Shown here: in pieces, positions 47,729-57,082 of the stretch
Numbering within the stretch: position 1 is the first letter of the stretch
How the letters are laid out: each line of letters begins with the position of its first letter
Assembly (NCBI RefSeq): GCF_018860855.1
Contig: NZ_JAHKQE010000013.1
Location: forward strand, 11,039-75,038
Reading direction: 5' to 3'
Length of the DNA: 64,000 nucleotides
Source: Amphritea atlantica
GTDB taxonomy: Bacteria > Pseudomonadota > Gammaproteobacteria > Pseudomonadales > Balneatricaceae
Program-made: the position numbers and the translations under genes
Notes under the pieces: generated by a model
What the model saw: the letters and a program-made list of their open reading frames with translations, nothing else
Told to the model about the DNA's origin: nothing
The model's database searches: none

Positions 47729-48034
47729 ATGCTCGATAAAATCAGCCAGGCCTTGGCCTTAACCCAACAGATGTTGGCCGCCACCGAACACCAGCATTGG
47801 GATGAGGTAGAGAAGTTACAGCTGGCCCGACAACGGCTAATCAAACAATCCGAAGCCTTACCCACCCCCACCGATCAAGCCACCTCCGAGCAGATCAGCC
47901 AGCAGATCACCGCCATGCAAACGCTCAACGACCAAATCGCCCCGCTGTTGGAACAACGCCGCCAAACGTTGATAAAAGAAAAATTACAAACCAACAAAGG
48001 CCAAAAAATGAACAAAGCGTACAAATCCACGTAG
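47729..48034 (+). CDS. FliT-like small flagellar protein
   Basis: 101 residues, helical and Gln-rich: MLDKISQALALTQQMLAATE, then HWDEVEKLQLARQRLIKQ, then QLTAMQTLNDQIAPLLEQRR-like sequence in the C-terminal half. The size, helical pattern and the W-x-x-V/L-x-x-L-x-x-x-R-x-x-L spacing fit the FliT/Fli-chaperone group that binds FliD; I could not confirm the family by search. AGGA lies about 8 bases before the ATG. Position is odd: fliT normally follows fliS, but here it diverges from fliC. The stop codon TAG lies within the first GTAG of the REP island, so the native C-terminus may have been altered. Confidence 0.6.
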   Translation: MLDKISQALALTQQMLAATEHQHWDEVEKLQLARQRLIKQSEALPTPTDQATSEQISQQITAMQTLNDQIAPLLEQRRQTLIKEKLQTNKGQKMNKAYKST

Positions 48035-48066
48035 GGTGCTGGTGAGCTTTGCGAACCGCACCATCG
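48031..48066 (+). repeat. REP unit with 5' GTAG (copy 1)
   Basis: A 36-base unit GTAGGGTGC...GCGAACCGCACC..., identical to bases 48202-48237. GTAG followed by a hairpin-forming core is the form recognised by RAYT enzymes. Confidence 0.85.
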
Positions 48067-48114
48067 ACAAACAGGTTTCGATTCAATCAACGGTGATTGC
48101 TTATCCTTCATTGC

Positions 48115-48250
48115 ACCATCGGTGCGGTTCATGCTTCACCGCACCCTACATGTAAGGTGACTGCGAACCGCACCAGCCGTGACATCGGTGCAGTTCATTC
48201 CGTAGGGTGCTGGTGAGCTTTGCGAACCGCACCATCGGCGACGCATCACC
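48115..48250. repeat. REP/BIME-type repeat cluster left of the RAYT gene
   Basis: Contains inverted cores GGTGCGGTTC (48121) and GGTGCAGTTC (48187), and forward cores GCGAACCGCACC (48163, 48222). An exact copy of the 36-base unit occupies 48202-48237. Head-to-head pairs give hairpins as in BIMEs. Confidence 0.85.
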
Positions 48251-48260
48251 AACACCGGCA

Positions 48261-48791
48261 TTATTCTCCGAGGTTTATGTCGTTATTATCAAACCATGCC
48301 CAATTTTCGGGATAAACACCGCGTTTCACATAACGGTGAAAACTGGAATATGGCCAATCGCACACCCTTGAGACCCAACCATGTTTAACCGGATTCCAAT
48401 GGATATAATCGATATGGTGACGCAGATCCCGTTCATCACGAATCAAGTGTTCCCAATAACGACGTTGCCAAATGCCCCGCTCGCCTCTTTTCATTCGGCT
48501 GAGAGAACGTGCTTCTGTTGCGGGGATTTCACGGGAGAACCCCGCTTTAATCAAGGCCCATCGCGTTTTAAAATCCATATCACCCGGCGGTAACGTCCAA
48601 ATGCAGTGTAAGTGTTCGGGTAACACCACGATGGCATCGATTTTAAACGGATGATGATGTTTAACGTTGCGGAAGATCTTTCTTAACGAGGAAATATGAT
48701 CAGTTAATAGCGACTGATTGTGACGCTCTGCGCAATTAACCGTGAAAAAGTAAGTTCCACCCTGAACCTTCATTCTGCGGTAATCAGGCAT
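48261..48791 (-). CDS. REP-associated tyrosine transposase (RAYT, IS200-like)
   Basis: 176 residues from the ATG at 48791, with GGAGGG upstream. A Y1-transposase fold: RMKVQGGTYFFTVN at the start, the HUH motif in LPEHLHCIWTLPPGD, and the catalytic Tyr helix in RDERDLRHHIDYIHWNPVKH. RAYT enzymes nick and rejoin single-stranded REP hairpins preceded by GTAG. REP units flank it on both sides. It is a domesticated single-copy family rather than an active insertion sequence; no long terminal repeats or target duplications were seen. Confidence 0.9.
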   Translation of the reverse strand: MPDYRRMKVQGGTYFFTVNCAERHNQSLLTDHISSLRKIFRNVKHHHPFKIDAIVVLPEHLHCIWTLPPGDMDFKTRWALIKAGFSREIPATEARSLSRMKRGERGIWQRRYWEHLIRDERDLRHHIDYIHWNPVKHGWVSRVCDWPYSSFHRYVKRGVYPENWAWFDNNDINLGE

Positions 48792-48810
48792 TCCTTGCCC
48801 TCCGTTCACG

Positions 48811-49010
48811 TAAAATGCTGATGAGTTTGCGAACCGTACCCGTGATATCGGAGCGGTTTATTTTTCATTGCACCATCAGTGCGGTTTATTCATCGCCGGA
48901 ACCATTGGTGCGGTTCATTCTTCATTCCACACCACCGGTGCGGTTCGTTCCTCACCGGCACCCTACACGTAAGGTGCTGGTGAGCTTGCGAACCGCACCA
49001 GCACCCCACA
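48811..49010. repeat. REP/BIME-type repeat cluster right of the RAYT gene
   Basis: Forward cores at 48829 (GCGAACCGTACC variant) and 48988. Inverted cores GTGCGGTT near 48850 (variant), 48879, 48907 and 48937, spaced about 30 bases. CCCTAC at 48961, the reverse of GTAGGG, gives inverted GTAG. The cluster stops 18 bases before the flgL stop codon. Confidence 0.85.
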
Positions 49011-49027
49011 CGGAGGTACCAATCGGA

Positions 49028-50275
49028 TTAACTGATATAGTTAAACAACGATAATGATGTCACTTGGCCGAAGGTGGCTTGTGCGGCTTCAAGCGTGATC
49101 TCTTCTAATTTGAATTGGCTGATGACTTCATCCAGACTCGCATCCTCCAATGATGACAGGGTGGATTCGGTGATCAATTGAAAATCCAAATTTGAACTAG
49201 TGGCGTATTCTAAAGTTTGCAGACGTGAGCCTAAGGTTGAGCGCGCGGCCAGCATCTGTTCGGCGCCCTCTTCGAACTGCGAAATTCCCGTCGCTACCGC
49301 CTCATTCAATGCGGTTTGATCTTCCGCAGATTCCACAGGCTTAGCCAGTACACTGGCTAAATCAGTCGCTACTTCTAAAATATTCTTTCGTTCTGAAGAC
49401 GTATTAATAACCATGGTATTTTCATCTGAGTCAGTCGATACCATCGGTGTACGGTCAAGCTCAAAGGTTAAACCTTCATATTCAACAGTATCACCCGGCA
49501 CAAAGGCAGCTGAATCCAGCGTGTTACCACCGCTATCACTGATGGTATAGCTATAATTGCCAACCGTGCCCGCCACGGTAACCGACAGATCACCTAGTCC
49601 ATCGGTTGCTTTTGAGAAAGCCTCTTCCGCTGCCTCATTGGCAAACCCTGCTTCAGCGATAAAACTATTCCCGTTCGATACCGCTTGGCCCGTCAGGTTG
49701 ACTTCCAAAGGCCCTTCAACTGATTCAAACAGGTACTGCCCTGAATCATTCGACGCCACATACAGACTGCTACCGACCTGAATCATGCGCTGCCCATCAT
49801 CGCCCATGTATTCATAACTACCATCACCGGAGGCGACATAGGGCTGAGTTGAACCTTTACTGCCGGCAAAGAGGTATTCACCTTCAGAATCCTGAGTGTT
49901 CATCAAACCCGCCACATAATCCGTCAACTGATATAGTTCACTGGAAATACTGGCCCGATCCTGATCACCTAGCACGCCATTACCCGCCTGAACGGCCAAT
50001 TCACGCATACGATCCACGGCAATATTAATGTCGCTAAGGATGGTATCTTCTAACTCTAAGCGACGTTCGGTGACATCGATATTGTCTTCGTACTTTTCGC
50101 TCTGGGCGAGTTCACGCTCAAGCTTGATTACCTGCGCCGCGGCAACGGGGTCATCTGAGGGATTCACCAGTTTTTTACCGGTGGTGATCTGCTCTTGCAG
50201 GTTGGCTAACTTAACCTGACTCTGCTGCATATTATCGGCGGCTTTCAAGTACTGCTGCTGGGTTGAGATACGCAT
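49028..50275 (-). CDS. flgL: Flagellar hook-filament junction protein FlgL (HAP3)
   Basis: 415 residues with flagellin-like ends: MRISTQQQYLKAADNMQQSQ, then KLANLQEQITTGKKLVNPSD at the N-terminus, and a helical C-terminus ending LSLFNYIS. The middle is variable and Asp/Ser-rich. It joins the hook, through FlgK, to the filament. It lies 15 bases after flgK. Its stop abuts the REP island. Confidence 0.93.
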   Translation of the reverse strand: MRISTQQQYLKAADNMQQSQVKLANLQEQITTGKKLVNPSDDPVAAAQVIKLERELAQSEKYEDNIDVTERRLELEDTILSDINIAVDRMRELAVQAGNGVLGDQDRASISSELYQLTDYVAGLMNTQDSEGEYLFAGSKGSTQPYVASGDGSYEYMGDDGQRMIQVGSSLYVASNDSGQYLFESVEGPLEVNLTGQAVSNGNSFIAEAGFANEAAEEAFSKATDGLGDLSVTVAGTVGNYSYTISDSGGNTLDSAAFVPGDTVEYEGLTFELDRTPMVSTDSDENTMVINTSSERKNILEVATDLASVLAKPVESAEDQTALNEAVATGISQFEEGAEQMLAARSTLGSRLQTLEYATSSNLDFQLITESTLSSLEDASLDEVISQFKLEEITLEAAQATFGQVTSLSLFNYIS

Positions 50276-50290
50276 AATTCAACCTTTCTA

Positions 50291-52360
50291 TTAAAAACTA
50301 TTTAACAAACTGTCAAAAATCGTCTGAGAGACTCGAATTAGCTGGGCGGATGCCTGATAGGCTTGTTGATATTGCACCAACTTTACCGCTTCTTCATCGA
50401 GGTTAACCCCTGACACGCTGTCTTTGGCGCTGGTTGACGTTTCCAACACCGCCTTATTCGCTTGCTCGGAGATCAGCGCCGAAGCGGTACGAGTACCGAC
50501 CCTTTCAACGAGGCTGCCATAAACATCTTGATATGAGCCATTGTCTAACAGCTCACTTTGCTGCAGGTTAGAGAGCGCTATCGCATTACGGTTATCCGAC
50601 ACGCCATCTTCGTTGAAGCCAAAGCTAAAACGGTCTCCGGGGCTTGGCAGATTAGCAATACTGACCGAGTAACCATCTAACTGAATCTCACCGCCAGCGG
50701 TAAACGCCTGATCAGATAGCGGCCCAACCAACGGATCTAGCTCCAAAACCACGGGGTTATCGGCATCCGTCATATCATAAATGGTGTAGGTCATCTCTGA
50801 ATCAGGAGTTCCCGCATCTGGGGTATTAAAGACAATCTGTATCGGCGGCGCTAACTCGCCACTGGTCACGGCGATATCACTAGAATCGGTCACCTGAGCC
50901 GTCGCCACCCCCGTGCCTTGGTTATCCACGCCACTGGTAACACGGATAGGGGAAGCCAATGCAAGCTGTCGACCGTCTTGAATAACCAGCGATAAATCTT
51001 CAGCGCCGGTTTTAACCGGCTGAATCAAAAATCGATCCCCCGACGCTAAGGCGTTAGAGGTATCGATGGTCACCTTGATGCCATCCACCGCAAAGGAGAG
51101 AGAACCACTATCGGCATCATAAAAGTATTCGCCCTGTTCCACCGACGCCATGGCGTTACTCACGTCACTCGAGGTTAACGCGGTTAACGGTGTCGGATCG
51201 GTGACCTCCGTCAGTTGATTGATGGAGATCTGCTGACCATCACTATTACGAGTAAGGGTTAGCTTATTGTTAGCGCCAACCACTAATTCGTAATCCGACG
51301 CCTGCAGTTGGGAAATATCCTGAATCTCCACCTGCGCCGTCTGTATATTGGAAATATTATTACTGCTTGAGGATATCCGCTGCTGCTGTAATACATCACT
51401 GTTCATATCGGTAAACAGGTTGCCACCGAAATCATTATTCAGGTCAATACCGGCCTGATGCTGTTCATTCATGCTTTCGGCAAAACCGATCGCAATGAGC
51501 CCCAGCTCGTTACGCGCATCACCCAACGCCTCTTCACGATATTCCAGCAAACCACCGATTTTTCCGCCGGTCACTGAATCGTTGATATTGGTCACATTAC
51601 CGGCAATAACCAGCGCCAATTCATTCTGCGAACCATCGGGATCTCCCTGCACGGTGATCACTCGCTCAGCGGACGAACCAACCACTAACGGCTGCCCATT
51701 ACCGATAAAGATACTGTATTGATCAGAACTTTGATCAACCACCGCCACACCAACCAACTCTGTCAGTTGATTGGTCAGCTCATCTCGTTGATCACGTAGA
51801 TCATTGGCCGAGTTATTGGCGGCATCGGCGATCTGGATATTTTTATTCAGCGCGGCAATGCTTTCAGCTAAGGTCGATACTTGGCTGGCATACCCTTCAA
51901 GCTGCTGATTAATCGTTTCTTCTTGGCTAAGAATCGTGGCATCTAAACTATTAAAACGCTGCACTAAGGCATCGGATTGCGCGACAAAGAGTTCTCGGCT
52001 GGCAATAGAGGTGGGGTCATCGACCACATTCTGCAACGCGCCAAAATAATCATCTAAGGCAGCAGATACACTTTGCGTATCACTGGCCAGCATATTATCT
52101 AACCGTGAAGACATATCAGCATAGGTAGATGATTGATTATAGGAAGACAGATCGGTCCATACCTGTTGGGTAAGAAACTGATCGGTGATCCTTTCAATAT
52201 CCTGTACGAATACACCGGACAGATCAGGCATGGTGACTAAACCGACCTGCTGACGACTATAGCCATCCGTGTTGACGTTACTAATATTTTGACCGACAGT
52301 ATTCAGCGCGGCTTGGTTGGCCTGCGCGGCCTGACTACCAATGTTTAACAAATTGGACAT
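50291..52360 (-). CDS. flgK: Flagellar hook-associated protein FlgK (HAP1)
   Basis: 689 residues. The N-terminus SNLLNIGSQAAQANQAALNT-VGQNISNVNTDGYSRQQ is typical of the rod/hook family, with the FlgK helical domain following and the C-terminus KLVQYQQAYQASAQLIRVSQ. It is longer than E. coli FlgK (547), with an extended middle domain. It connects hook and FlgL. A GCCGATAG element at 52382-52389 upstream may be part of a sigma-28 promoter. Confidence 0.93.
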   Translation of the reverse strand: MSNLLNIGSQAAQANQAALNTVGQNISNVNTDGYSRQQVGLVTMPDLSGVFVQDIERITDQFLTQQVWTDLSSYNQSSTYADMSSRLDNMLASDTQSVSAALDDYFGALQNVVDDPTSIASRELFVAQSDALVQRFNSLDATILSQEETINQQLEGYASQVSTLAESIAALNKNIQIADAANNSANDLRDQRDELTNQLTELVGVAVVDQSSDQYSIFIGNGQPLVVGSSAERVITVQGDPDGSQNELALVIAGNVTNINDSVTGGKIGGLLEYREEALGDARNELGLIAIGFAESMNEQHQAGIDLNNDFGGNLFTDMNSDVLQQQRISSSSNNISNIQTAQVEIQDISQLQASDYELVVGANNKLTLTRNSDGQQISINQLTEVTDPTPLTALTSSDVSNAMASVEQGEYFYDADSGSLSFAVDGIKVTIDTSNALASGDRFLIQPVKTGAEDLSLVIQDGRQLALASPIRVTSGVDNQGTGVATAQVTDSSDIAVTSGELAPPIQIVFNTPDAGTPDSEMTYTIYDMTDADNPVVLELDPLVGPLSDQAFTAGGEIQLDGYSVSIANLPSPGDRFSFGFNEDGVSDNRNAIALSNLQQSELLDNGSYQDVYGSLVERVGTRTASALISEQANKAVLETSTSAKDSVSGVNLDEEAVKLVQYQQAYQASAQLIRVSQTIFDSLLNSF

Positions 52361-52381
52361 ATATAAACTCCCGGGAACACT

Positions 52382-52389
52382 CTATCGGC
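52382..52389 (-). promoter_or_regulatory. Possible sigma-28 -10 element of flgKL
   Basis: GCCGATAG on the minus strand, 22 bases before the flgK start. The -35 region is not recognisable at the required 15-base spacing (nearest GAAA is 19 bases away), so this is a weak call. Confidence 0.3.
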
Positions 52390-52444
52390 AAAGCAGGGAG
52401 CAGACAGGTTTCACCTTATGACTGCTCACTATAGCGGCCAACCC

Positions 52445-53536
52445 CTAACTTTCTTTAATACTAGAACCGACACTCGTACCGGTGCTAAGCCCCGCCAAAA
52501 CATCCCCATCAAAAATTCGACCGATTTTCTCGGCATAGTTGGGATCTGTGGCATAACCGGCCTGCTGTAAACTACTCAGGTAACCGTATGGATCACCGGC
52601 CTGTTCGAGTGCCTGTTGATAACGCGGGCTGTTAGTTAAAAACTCGGCATAATCACGAAAGCTCTGCTCATAAGAATCGTATACTCGAAACGAAGCACGC
52701 TCCTGCTGCGCCACACCATCACGAAATTCGACGGTGCCCACCTGCGCTTTCTCGCCATCCCAACGGCTATCCGCCTTAATATTAAAGAGGTTATGGCTGG
52801 TGCCATCGGGTGTCTGAATCAGATAGCGTCCCCAACCGGTCTCAAGTGCCGACTGGGCTAATAACACCTTAGGATCAACCCCCAACTCTGCCGCCACGCT
52901 CTCGGCCAACGGTAATAGGGTTGCCACAAACTGCTCTGGAGTATCGAAACGTCTCGGCTGCGAAGGCTCTGTTGCTGTCTGCTCCTGTGCTGCGGTGTCA
53001 CTAACACTCACTTCTGTAGCTTCAGGAACGTCGAGTGCCGCTTGCGTCGATTCTTGCTCGGCTTGTTGCTCTAATGCTCGGCTATTCGCCTGTGCTTGAC
53101 CCAAAATCGCAGACGCCGCCATACTCGCGGCGGTATCGACGGTGCGGTTTAACATCCGTTCTGAGTCGGATAGCGGTTTCAGCCGATTTTCCTCATCATC
53201 ACTCTCCAGTCGTGGATCAACATTGCCGCCCAACTGCCGCACCAAAATCTCAGCTAAACCAAAGCCTTTATTTTCGGCGATCTCTTTCGTCAGCTGGGTA
53301 TCGCTCATCTGCTGATAAAATTCCACCTGCGGACTATTGAAATAGCTGTCTTCGGAAAAGCTAGCATTGGCTTCGCGCATACTTTTGACCAGCATGTTTA
53401 AAAACAACTGTTCAAACTGTTCCGCCACCGCTTGCAGGGCTTCAGGATCTTTATCCTTAGCCTGTTGGCGCAACTTATTCATCTCACCTAATTCGGTGAA
53501 AAGCTGAGCATGTTGACTCGGGTCAGTGTTCATCAT
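52445..53536 (-). CDS. flgJ: Peptidoglycan hydrolase and rod-cap protein FlgJ
   Basis: 363 residues. The N-terminal rod-binding domain (ALQAVAEQFEQLFLNMLVKS) is followed by a Gln/Ala/Glu-rich linker at about 130-200 and a C-terminal glucosaminidase-type domain with the catalytic Glu in SALETGWGRYLIQTPDG and the NLFNIKAD motif. It opens the cell wall for the rod. A second ATG at 53533 is better spaced from GAGG. It follows flgI by 5 bases. Confidence 0.94.
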   Translation of the reverse strand: MMNTDPSQHAQLFTELGEMNKLRQQAKDKDPEALQAVAEQFEQLFLNMLVKSMREANASFSEDSYFNSPQVEFYQQMSDTQLTKEIAENKGFGLAEILVRQLGGNVDPRLESDDEENRLKPLSDSERMLNRTVDTAASMAASAILGQAQANSRALEQQAEQESTQAALDVPEATEVSVSDTAAQEQTATEPSQPRRFDTPEQFVATLLPLAESVAAELGVDPKVLLAQSALETGWGRYLIQTPDGTSHNLFNIKADSRWDGEKAQVGTVEFRDGVAQQERASFRVYDSYEQSFRDYAEFLTNSPRYQQALEQAGDPYGYLSSLQQAGYATDPNYAEKIGRIFDGDVLAGLSTGTSVGSSIKES

Positions 53537-53541
53537 CAGCC

Positions 53542-54633
53542 TCAGATAACAATCAGTTCTGCTTTTAGGGCACCGGCTTGCCGCAACGCTTCCAAAATCG
53601 CCATTAGATCACCTGGAGCAGCCCCTACTTGGTTAACCGCTTCAACAATATCCTGCAAAGAAGCACCCGGCGAAAATTCAAACATATGGCCACTCCCCGC
53701 ATCGACTTCAATGCCTGTACGCGGCGTAATGACCGTATCACCACCCGCCAGCGCATTCGGCTGATCGACATTCAGATCTTCGGTGATCGCCACCGTCATA
53801 CCACCATGGGTGATAGCGACCGGCGAGACACGAACATTCTGACCGATAATAATGGTGCCGGTACGTGAGTTAATAATGACCTTAGCCACTTCCTGCGCAG
53901 GCTGAACCTCTAGGTTTTCCAACACCGACAGAAAAGATACTCGCTGATTGGGATTCCGAGGGGCAGACACTCGAATCGAGGTTGCATCCATCGCCTGAGC
54001 CATACCGGGGCCTAACAAACTGTTGATCTGTTCGGCGACCCGACGCGCCGTGGTAAAGTCAGCATAGTTCAAATTCAGCACTAAGCTATCGCCCTGTGCA
54101 AATGCATTCGGCACCGTTCGTTCAACGGACGCGCCGCCGGGGATACGCCCAACACTGGGCACATTGAGTGATAAGCGAGATCCATCAGAACCTTGTACAC
54201 CAAAACCAGAGACTACTAGGTTACCCTGTGCAATCGCATAGATTTGACCATCGGCACCTTTCAGCGGCGCCATAATCAAGCTGCCACCCCGCAAGCTTTT
54301 AGCATCACCAATGGTCGATACGGTGACATCGATCACCTGACCGGGCTTAGCAAAAGGTGGCAGATCCGCATGCACCGCCACCGCGGCAATGTTTTTCGAG
54401 GAAGGGTCCATGCTCGGCGGAATCGCCACGCCAAAGTTATTCAACATGTTGCGAAAGGTCGCCGAGGTAAATGATGTTTTATCGCCGGTGCCATCCAAGC
54501 CCACCACTAAGCCATAGCCCACTAATTGGTTACTACGTACCCCAGCGACGGACGTTAGGTCTTTTATCCGTTCGGCATTAACTGTGCTGCTAAACAGCAA
54601 GGTCATTAAAGCGATCATCCAGAAACGATTCAT
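53542..54633 (-). CDS. flgI: Flagellar P-ring protein FlgI
   Basis: 363 residues with a signal peptide ([20 protein letters not shown]) and the conserved start [20 protein letters not shown]. The longer open frame to 54717 has no family support; GGAG is 7 bases before the ATG at 54633 (ATG 54636 is also possible). FlgI forms the P ring around the rod in the peptidoglycan. Confidence 0.94.
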   Translation of the reverse strand: MNRFWMIALMTLLFSSTVNAERIKDLTSVAGVRSNQLVGYGLVVGLDGTGDKTSFTSATFRNMLNNFGVAIPPSMDPSSKNIAAVAVHADLPPFAKPGQVIDVTVSTIGDAKSLRGGSLIMAPLKGADGQIYAIAQGNLVVSGFGVQGSDGSRLSLNVPSVGRIPGGASVERTVPNAFAQGDSLVLNLNYADFTTARRVAEQINSLLGPGMAQAMDATSIRVSAPRNPNQRVSFLSVLENLEVQPAQEVAKVIINSRTGTIIIGQNVRVSPVAITHGGMTVAITEDLNVDQPNALAGGDTVITPRTGIEVDAGSGHMFEFSPGASLQDIVEAVNQVGAAPGDLMAILEALRQAGALKAELIVI

Positions 54634-54655
54634 CATGGTTCTCCGTATCATTCCC

Positions 54656-55330
54656 TTAGAACGGCCACAGCGGGCCAATAAAGAATTTTGACAACCAACC
54701 CATCGAGTTGGAATCATTCAGCTCACCCGAGCCGCTATAGGTGATCCGCGCATCGGCTAGCTGGGTTGAGTTCACGGTATTACTGGAGGTGATATCCTGT
54801 GGCCGAATCATGCCGCTCACTCGAATATATTCATCCCCCTGATTCAGGGTTAGCCACTTCTCACCTTTCACAATCATTAGCCCATTCGGCAATACTTCAT
54901 GCACCGTCACGGTAATATTGCCATCCAGACTATTACTCATATCGGATGAGCCTTCACCATCAAACGCTGTTTCTGAATCACCCGAACCAAAGCTCAGAGG
55001 CTTACCTAAAATCGTTGGCTGAATACCAAAAACCGTTGGCGAGTCTATCGTTTGTGAATTTGATTTATCCACCGAGGTTTTATTACTTTTCGTTGAGGAG
55101 GTGCTTTCCTCTAATACGATCGTAATAATATCGCCGACCCGATGCGCTCGGCCATCACCATACAAACTGTTACTGGTGGCGGCATTAAAAATAGAACCTG
55201 TCACCTCTCGTGGAGCCTCCATCGCCTGAGGACGAACCGGTGCAAAGCGAGGATTATCAGGCTTTGGCACGGCACTGGTACACCCACCTAAAATAAGTAT
55301 GACAGCCAGTATAGTTAGACGTAATTTCAT
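54656..55330 (-). CDS. flgH: Flagellar L-ring lipoprotein FlgH
   Basis: 224 residues from the ATG at 55330, behind GAGAGG. A lipoprotein signal peptide ends in the lipobox LGGC. Conserved stretches [20 protein letters not shown] and [10 protein letters not shown] follow. It forms the outer-membrane L ring. The track from an upstream TTG adds five residues only. It is 7 bases after flgG. Confidence 0.94.
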   Translation of the reverse strand: MKLRLTILAVILILGGCTSAVPKPDNPRFAPVRPQAMEAPREVTGSIFNAATSNSLYGDGRAHRVGDIITIVLEESTSSTKSNKTSVDKSNSQTIDSPTVFGIQPTILGKPLSFGSGDSETAFDGEGSSDMSNSLDGNITVTVHEVLPNGLMIVKGEKWLTLNQGDEYIRVSGMIRPQDITSSNTVNSTQLADARITYSGSGELNDSNSMGWLSKFFIGPLWPF

Positions 55331-55352
55331 CGGTAAACCTCTCAACTCATAC

Positions 55353-56138
55353 TTATAGATTCTGAGTTACGTAAGACAACATCTGATCAGCGGTCGAGAT
55401 CACTTTCGAGTTCATCTCGTAAGCACGCTGGGTGGTGATCATATTCACCAGCTCTTCAACGGCATTCACGTTAGAGCCCTCCAACATGCCCTGACGGAGC
55501 TGACCAGTCCCCCCTTCTCCGGGGTTAGAGAGTACGGGATTACCACTGGCGGCTGTTTCGAGGTAGAGGTTTTGGCCATAAGACTGCAACCCTTGAGCGT
55601 TAACAAAATCAGCCAGCTGAAGCTGACCAATCTCTTGTGGTGTTGCATCCCCCTGCACTACCACACTAACCACACCATCGACCCCCACCGTCATCGACTG
55701 CACTTCGTCAGGCAGGGTCAGACCGGGTTCGAGCAAGTACCCTTCCGATGTCACTATTTCACCATCAGAGTTCAGCTGAAACTGGCCGTGGCGCGTATAG
55801 CCGGTATCACCATTAGGCAATGCGACGGGCCAAAAGCCGCGCCCTTCAATCGAGATATCAAAGGATTCACCGGTGGTTTCCAGCTCGCCTTCCTGAAACA
55901 GTTTTTGCGTGCCAGCCACTCGAACACCCGACCCCAACTGCAAACCCGAAGGTAACTGAGAGTCATCGGCGGTCTGCGCACCGGGCTGACGTTGAATCTG
56001 ATACATCAGGTCTTCAAAGACAGGGCGATCTTTTTTAAAGCCAACCGTACTGACGTTTGCCAAGTTGTTGGATATGATTTTCAGGGAGGTATCCTGCGCG
56101 CTCAAACCCGTTTTTGCTACAAAGAGGGCTCCATGCAT
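55353..56138 (-). CDS. flgG: Flagellar distal rod protein FlgG
   Basis: 261 residues, the usual length. N-terminus MHGALFVAKTGLSAQDTSLK with ISNNLANVSTVGFKKDRP; C-terminus VEELVNMITTQRAYEMNSKV. It forms the distal rod. It lies 36 bases after flgF and 22 before flgH. Confidence 0.95.
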   Translation of the reverse strand: MHGALFVAKTGLSAQDTSLKIISNNLANVSTVGFKKDRPVFEDLMYQIQRQPGAQTADDSQLPSGLQLGSGVRVAGTQKLFQEGELETTGESFDISIEGRGFWPVALPNGDTGYTRHGQFQLNSDGEIVTSEGYLLEPGLTLPDEVQSMTVGVDGVVSVVVQGDATPQEIGQLQLADFVNAQGLQSYGQNLYLETAASGNPVLSNPGEGGTGQLRQGMLEGSNVNAVEELVNMITTQRAYEMNSKVISTADQMLSYVTQNL

Positions 56139-56174
56139 ACTTATTCTCCACCTGCATTATTCATTATTATGCTG

Positions 56175-56918
56175 TCACTGAAGTGACAATATTTGTGTTG
56201 CGGCAGAGGAGTTCTCTTCTGCCGTTTTCATCATTTTCACTTGCATCTCGAACTGACGCGCTAGGTCAATGACCGAGGTGAGCTCAGATATCGAGTTCAC
56301 ATTGCTGGACTCCAAAAAACCGGAACGTATTTTCACATTGTCATCCGGCAACAACGGCTGATTATTGCCGGTATGCATCATGCCATCGACCCCTTTAAAC
56401 AGCTCACCGGCATCGGGATTAACCAGTTTAATACGATCAAGAATCGCCAGTTCATTAGCCCCATCGCCAGCCGGACGAATAGTAATCGTGCCATCACCGC
56501 CGATTTCCAACTGTTCAAAGGGCGGTAAAGTAATAGGTATTCCACCATTGCCCATCACCTGATCACCCGAGTGAGTGACTAGCTGATTAAGGCTATTAAT
56601 CTGTAACTCACCTTGGCGGGTATAAGCCTCGTTGCCTTCAGCATCGATGGTCGCTATCCAACCATCGCCATCAATGGCAACATCCATTGACCGCCCTGTT
56701 TGCATCAGCGTGCCTGTGGCCATATTCGTACCGGGACGTTCGGCCATGGCGTATACTCTTGAAGCAAAACCATCGCCCTCGACTTGCATTGCCCGCGCTT
56801 GAGCAAAGTCAGCCTTAAAGCCTGTTGTCGTCGCATTCGCAAGATTGTTCGCGTGGGCTTGCTGAGAGCGCATATTCTCGCGCGCGCCACTCATAGCCAG
56901 ATACAACACTTTATCCAT
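56175..56918 (-). CDS. flgF: Flagellar proximal rod protein FlgF
   Basis: 247 residues from the ATG at 56918 (MDKVLYLAMSGARENM); the longer open frame to 56945 is not supported. The rod motif ANNLANATTTGFKADFAQAR and the C-terminal MQVKMMKTAEENSSAATQIL are present. It is the first gene of the flgFGHIJKL block, behind a consensus sigma-54 promoter. Confidence 0.94.
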   Translation of the reverse strand: MDKVLYLAMSGARENMRSQQAHANNLANATTTGFKADFAQARAMQVEGDGFASRVYAMAERPGTNMATGTLMQTGRSMDVAIDGDGWIATIDAEGNEAYTRQGELQINSLNQLVTHSGDQVMGNGGIPITLPPFEQLEIGGDGTITIRPAGDGANELAILDRIKLVNPDAGELFKGVDGMMHTGNNQPLLPDDNVKIRSGFLESSNVNSISELTSVIDLARQFEMQVKMMKTAEENSSAATQILSLQ

Positions 56919-56999
56919 TGGATACCCCGTTTGCCGCCTTAACACTAAAACGGTCAGACATTGCCGCTTTAGTGGTTTAAATTCACTAATAGTTAAAAA

Positions 57000-57015
57000 T
57001 GCAATGCCTGTGCCA
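57000..57015 (-). promoter_or_regulatory. Sigma-54 promoter of flgF
   Basis: Minus strand: TGGCACAGGCATTGCA, matching TGGCAC-N5-TTGCA exactly. It lies 82 bases upstream of the flgF start and just past the flgE terminator. Confidence 0.88.
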
Positions 57016-57032
57016 ACCTTTCATAAAGACGT

Positions 57033-57056
57033 AAAAAAGGCGACCGAGGCCGCCTT
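57033..57056 (-). terminator. Intrinsic terminator after flgE
   Basis: Minus strand: AAGGCG-GCCTCGGT-CGCCTT followed by a T-run. It is about 27 bases beyond the flgE stop and ends the flgBCDE transcript. Confidence 0.85.
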
Positions 57057-57082
57057 ATAAACAACTGAGTTATTACCCAAAA

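Noticed and set aside
48031-49010. Repeat cluster considered as a CRISPR array
   Set aside because: Units alternate in orientation and spacing is irregular; no cas genes. It is a REP/RAYT cluster.
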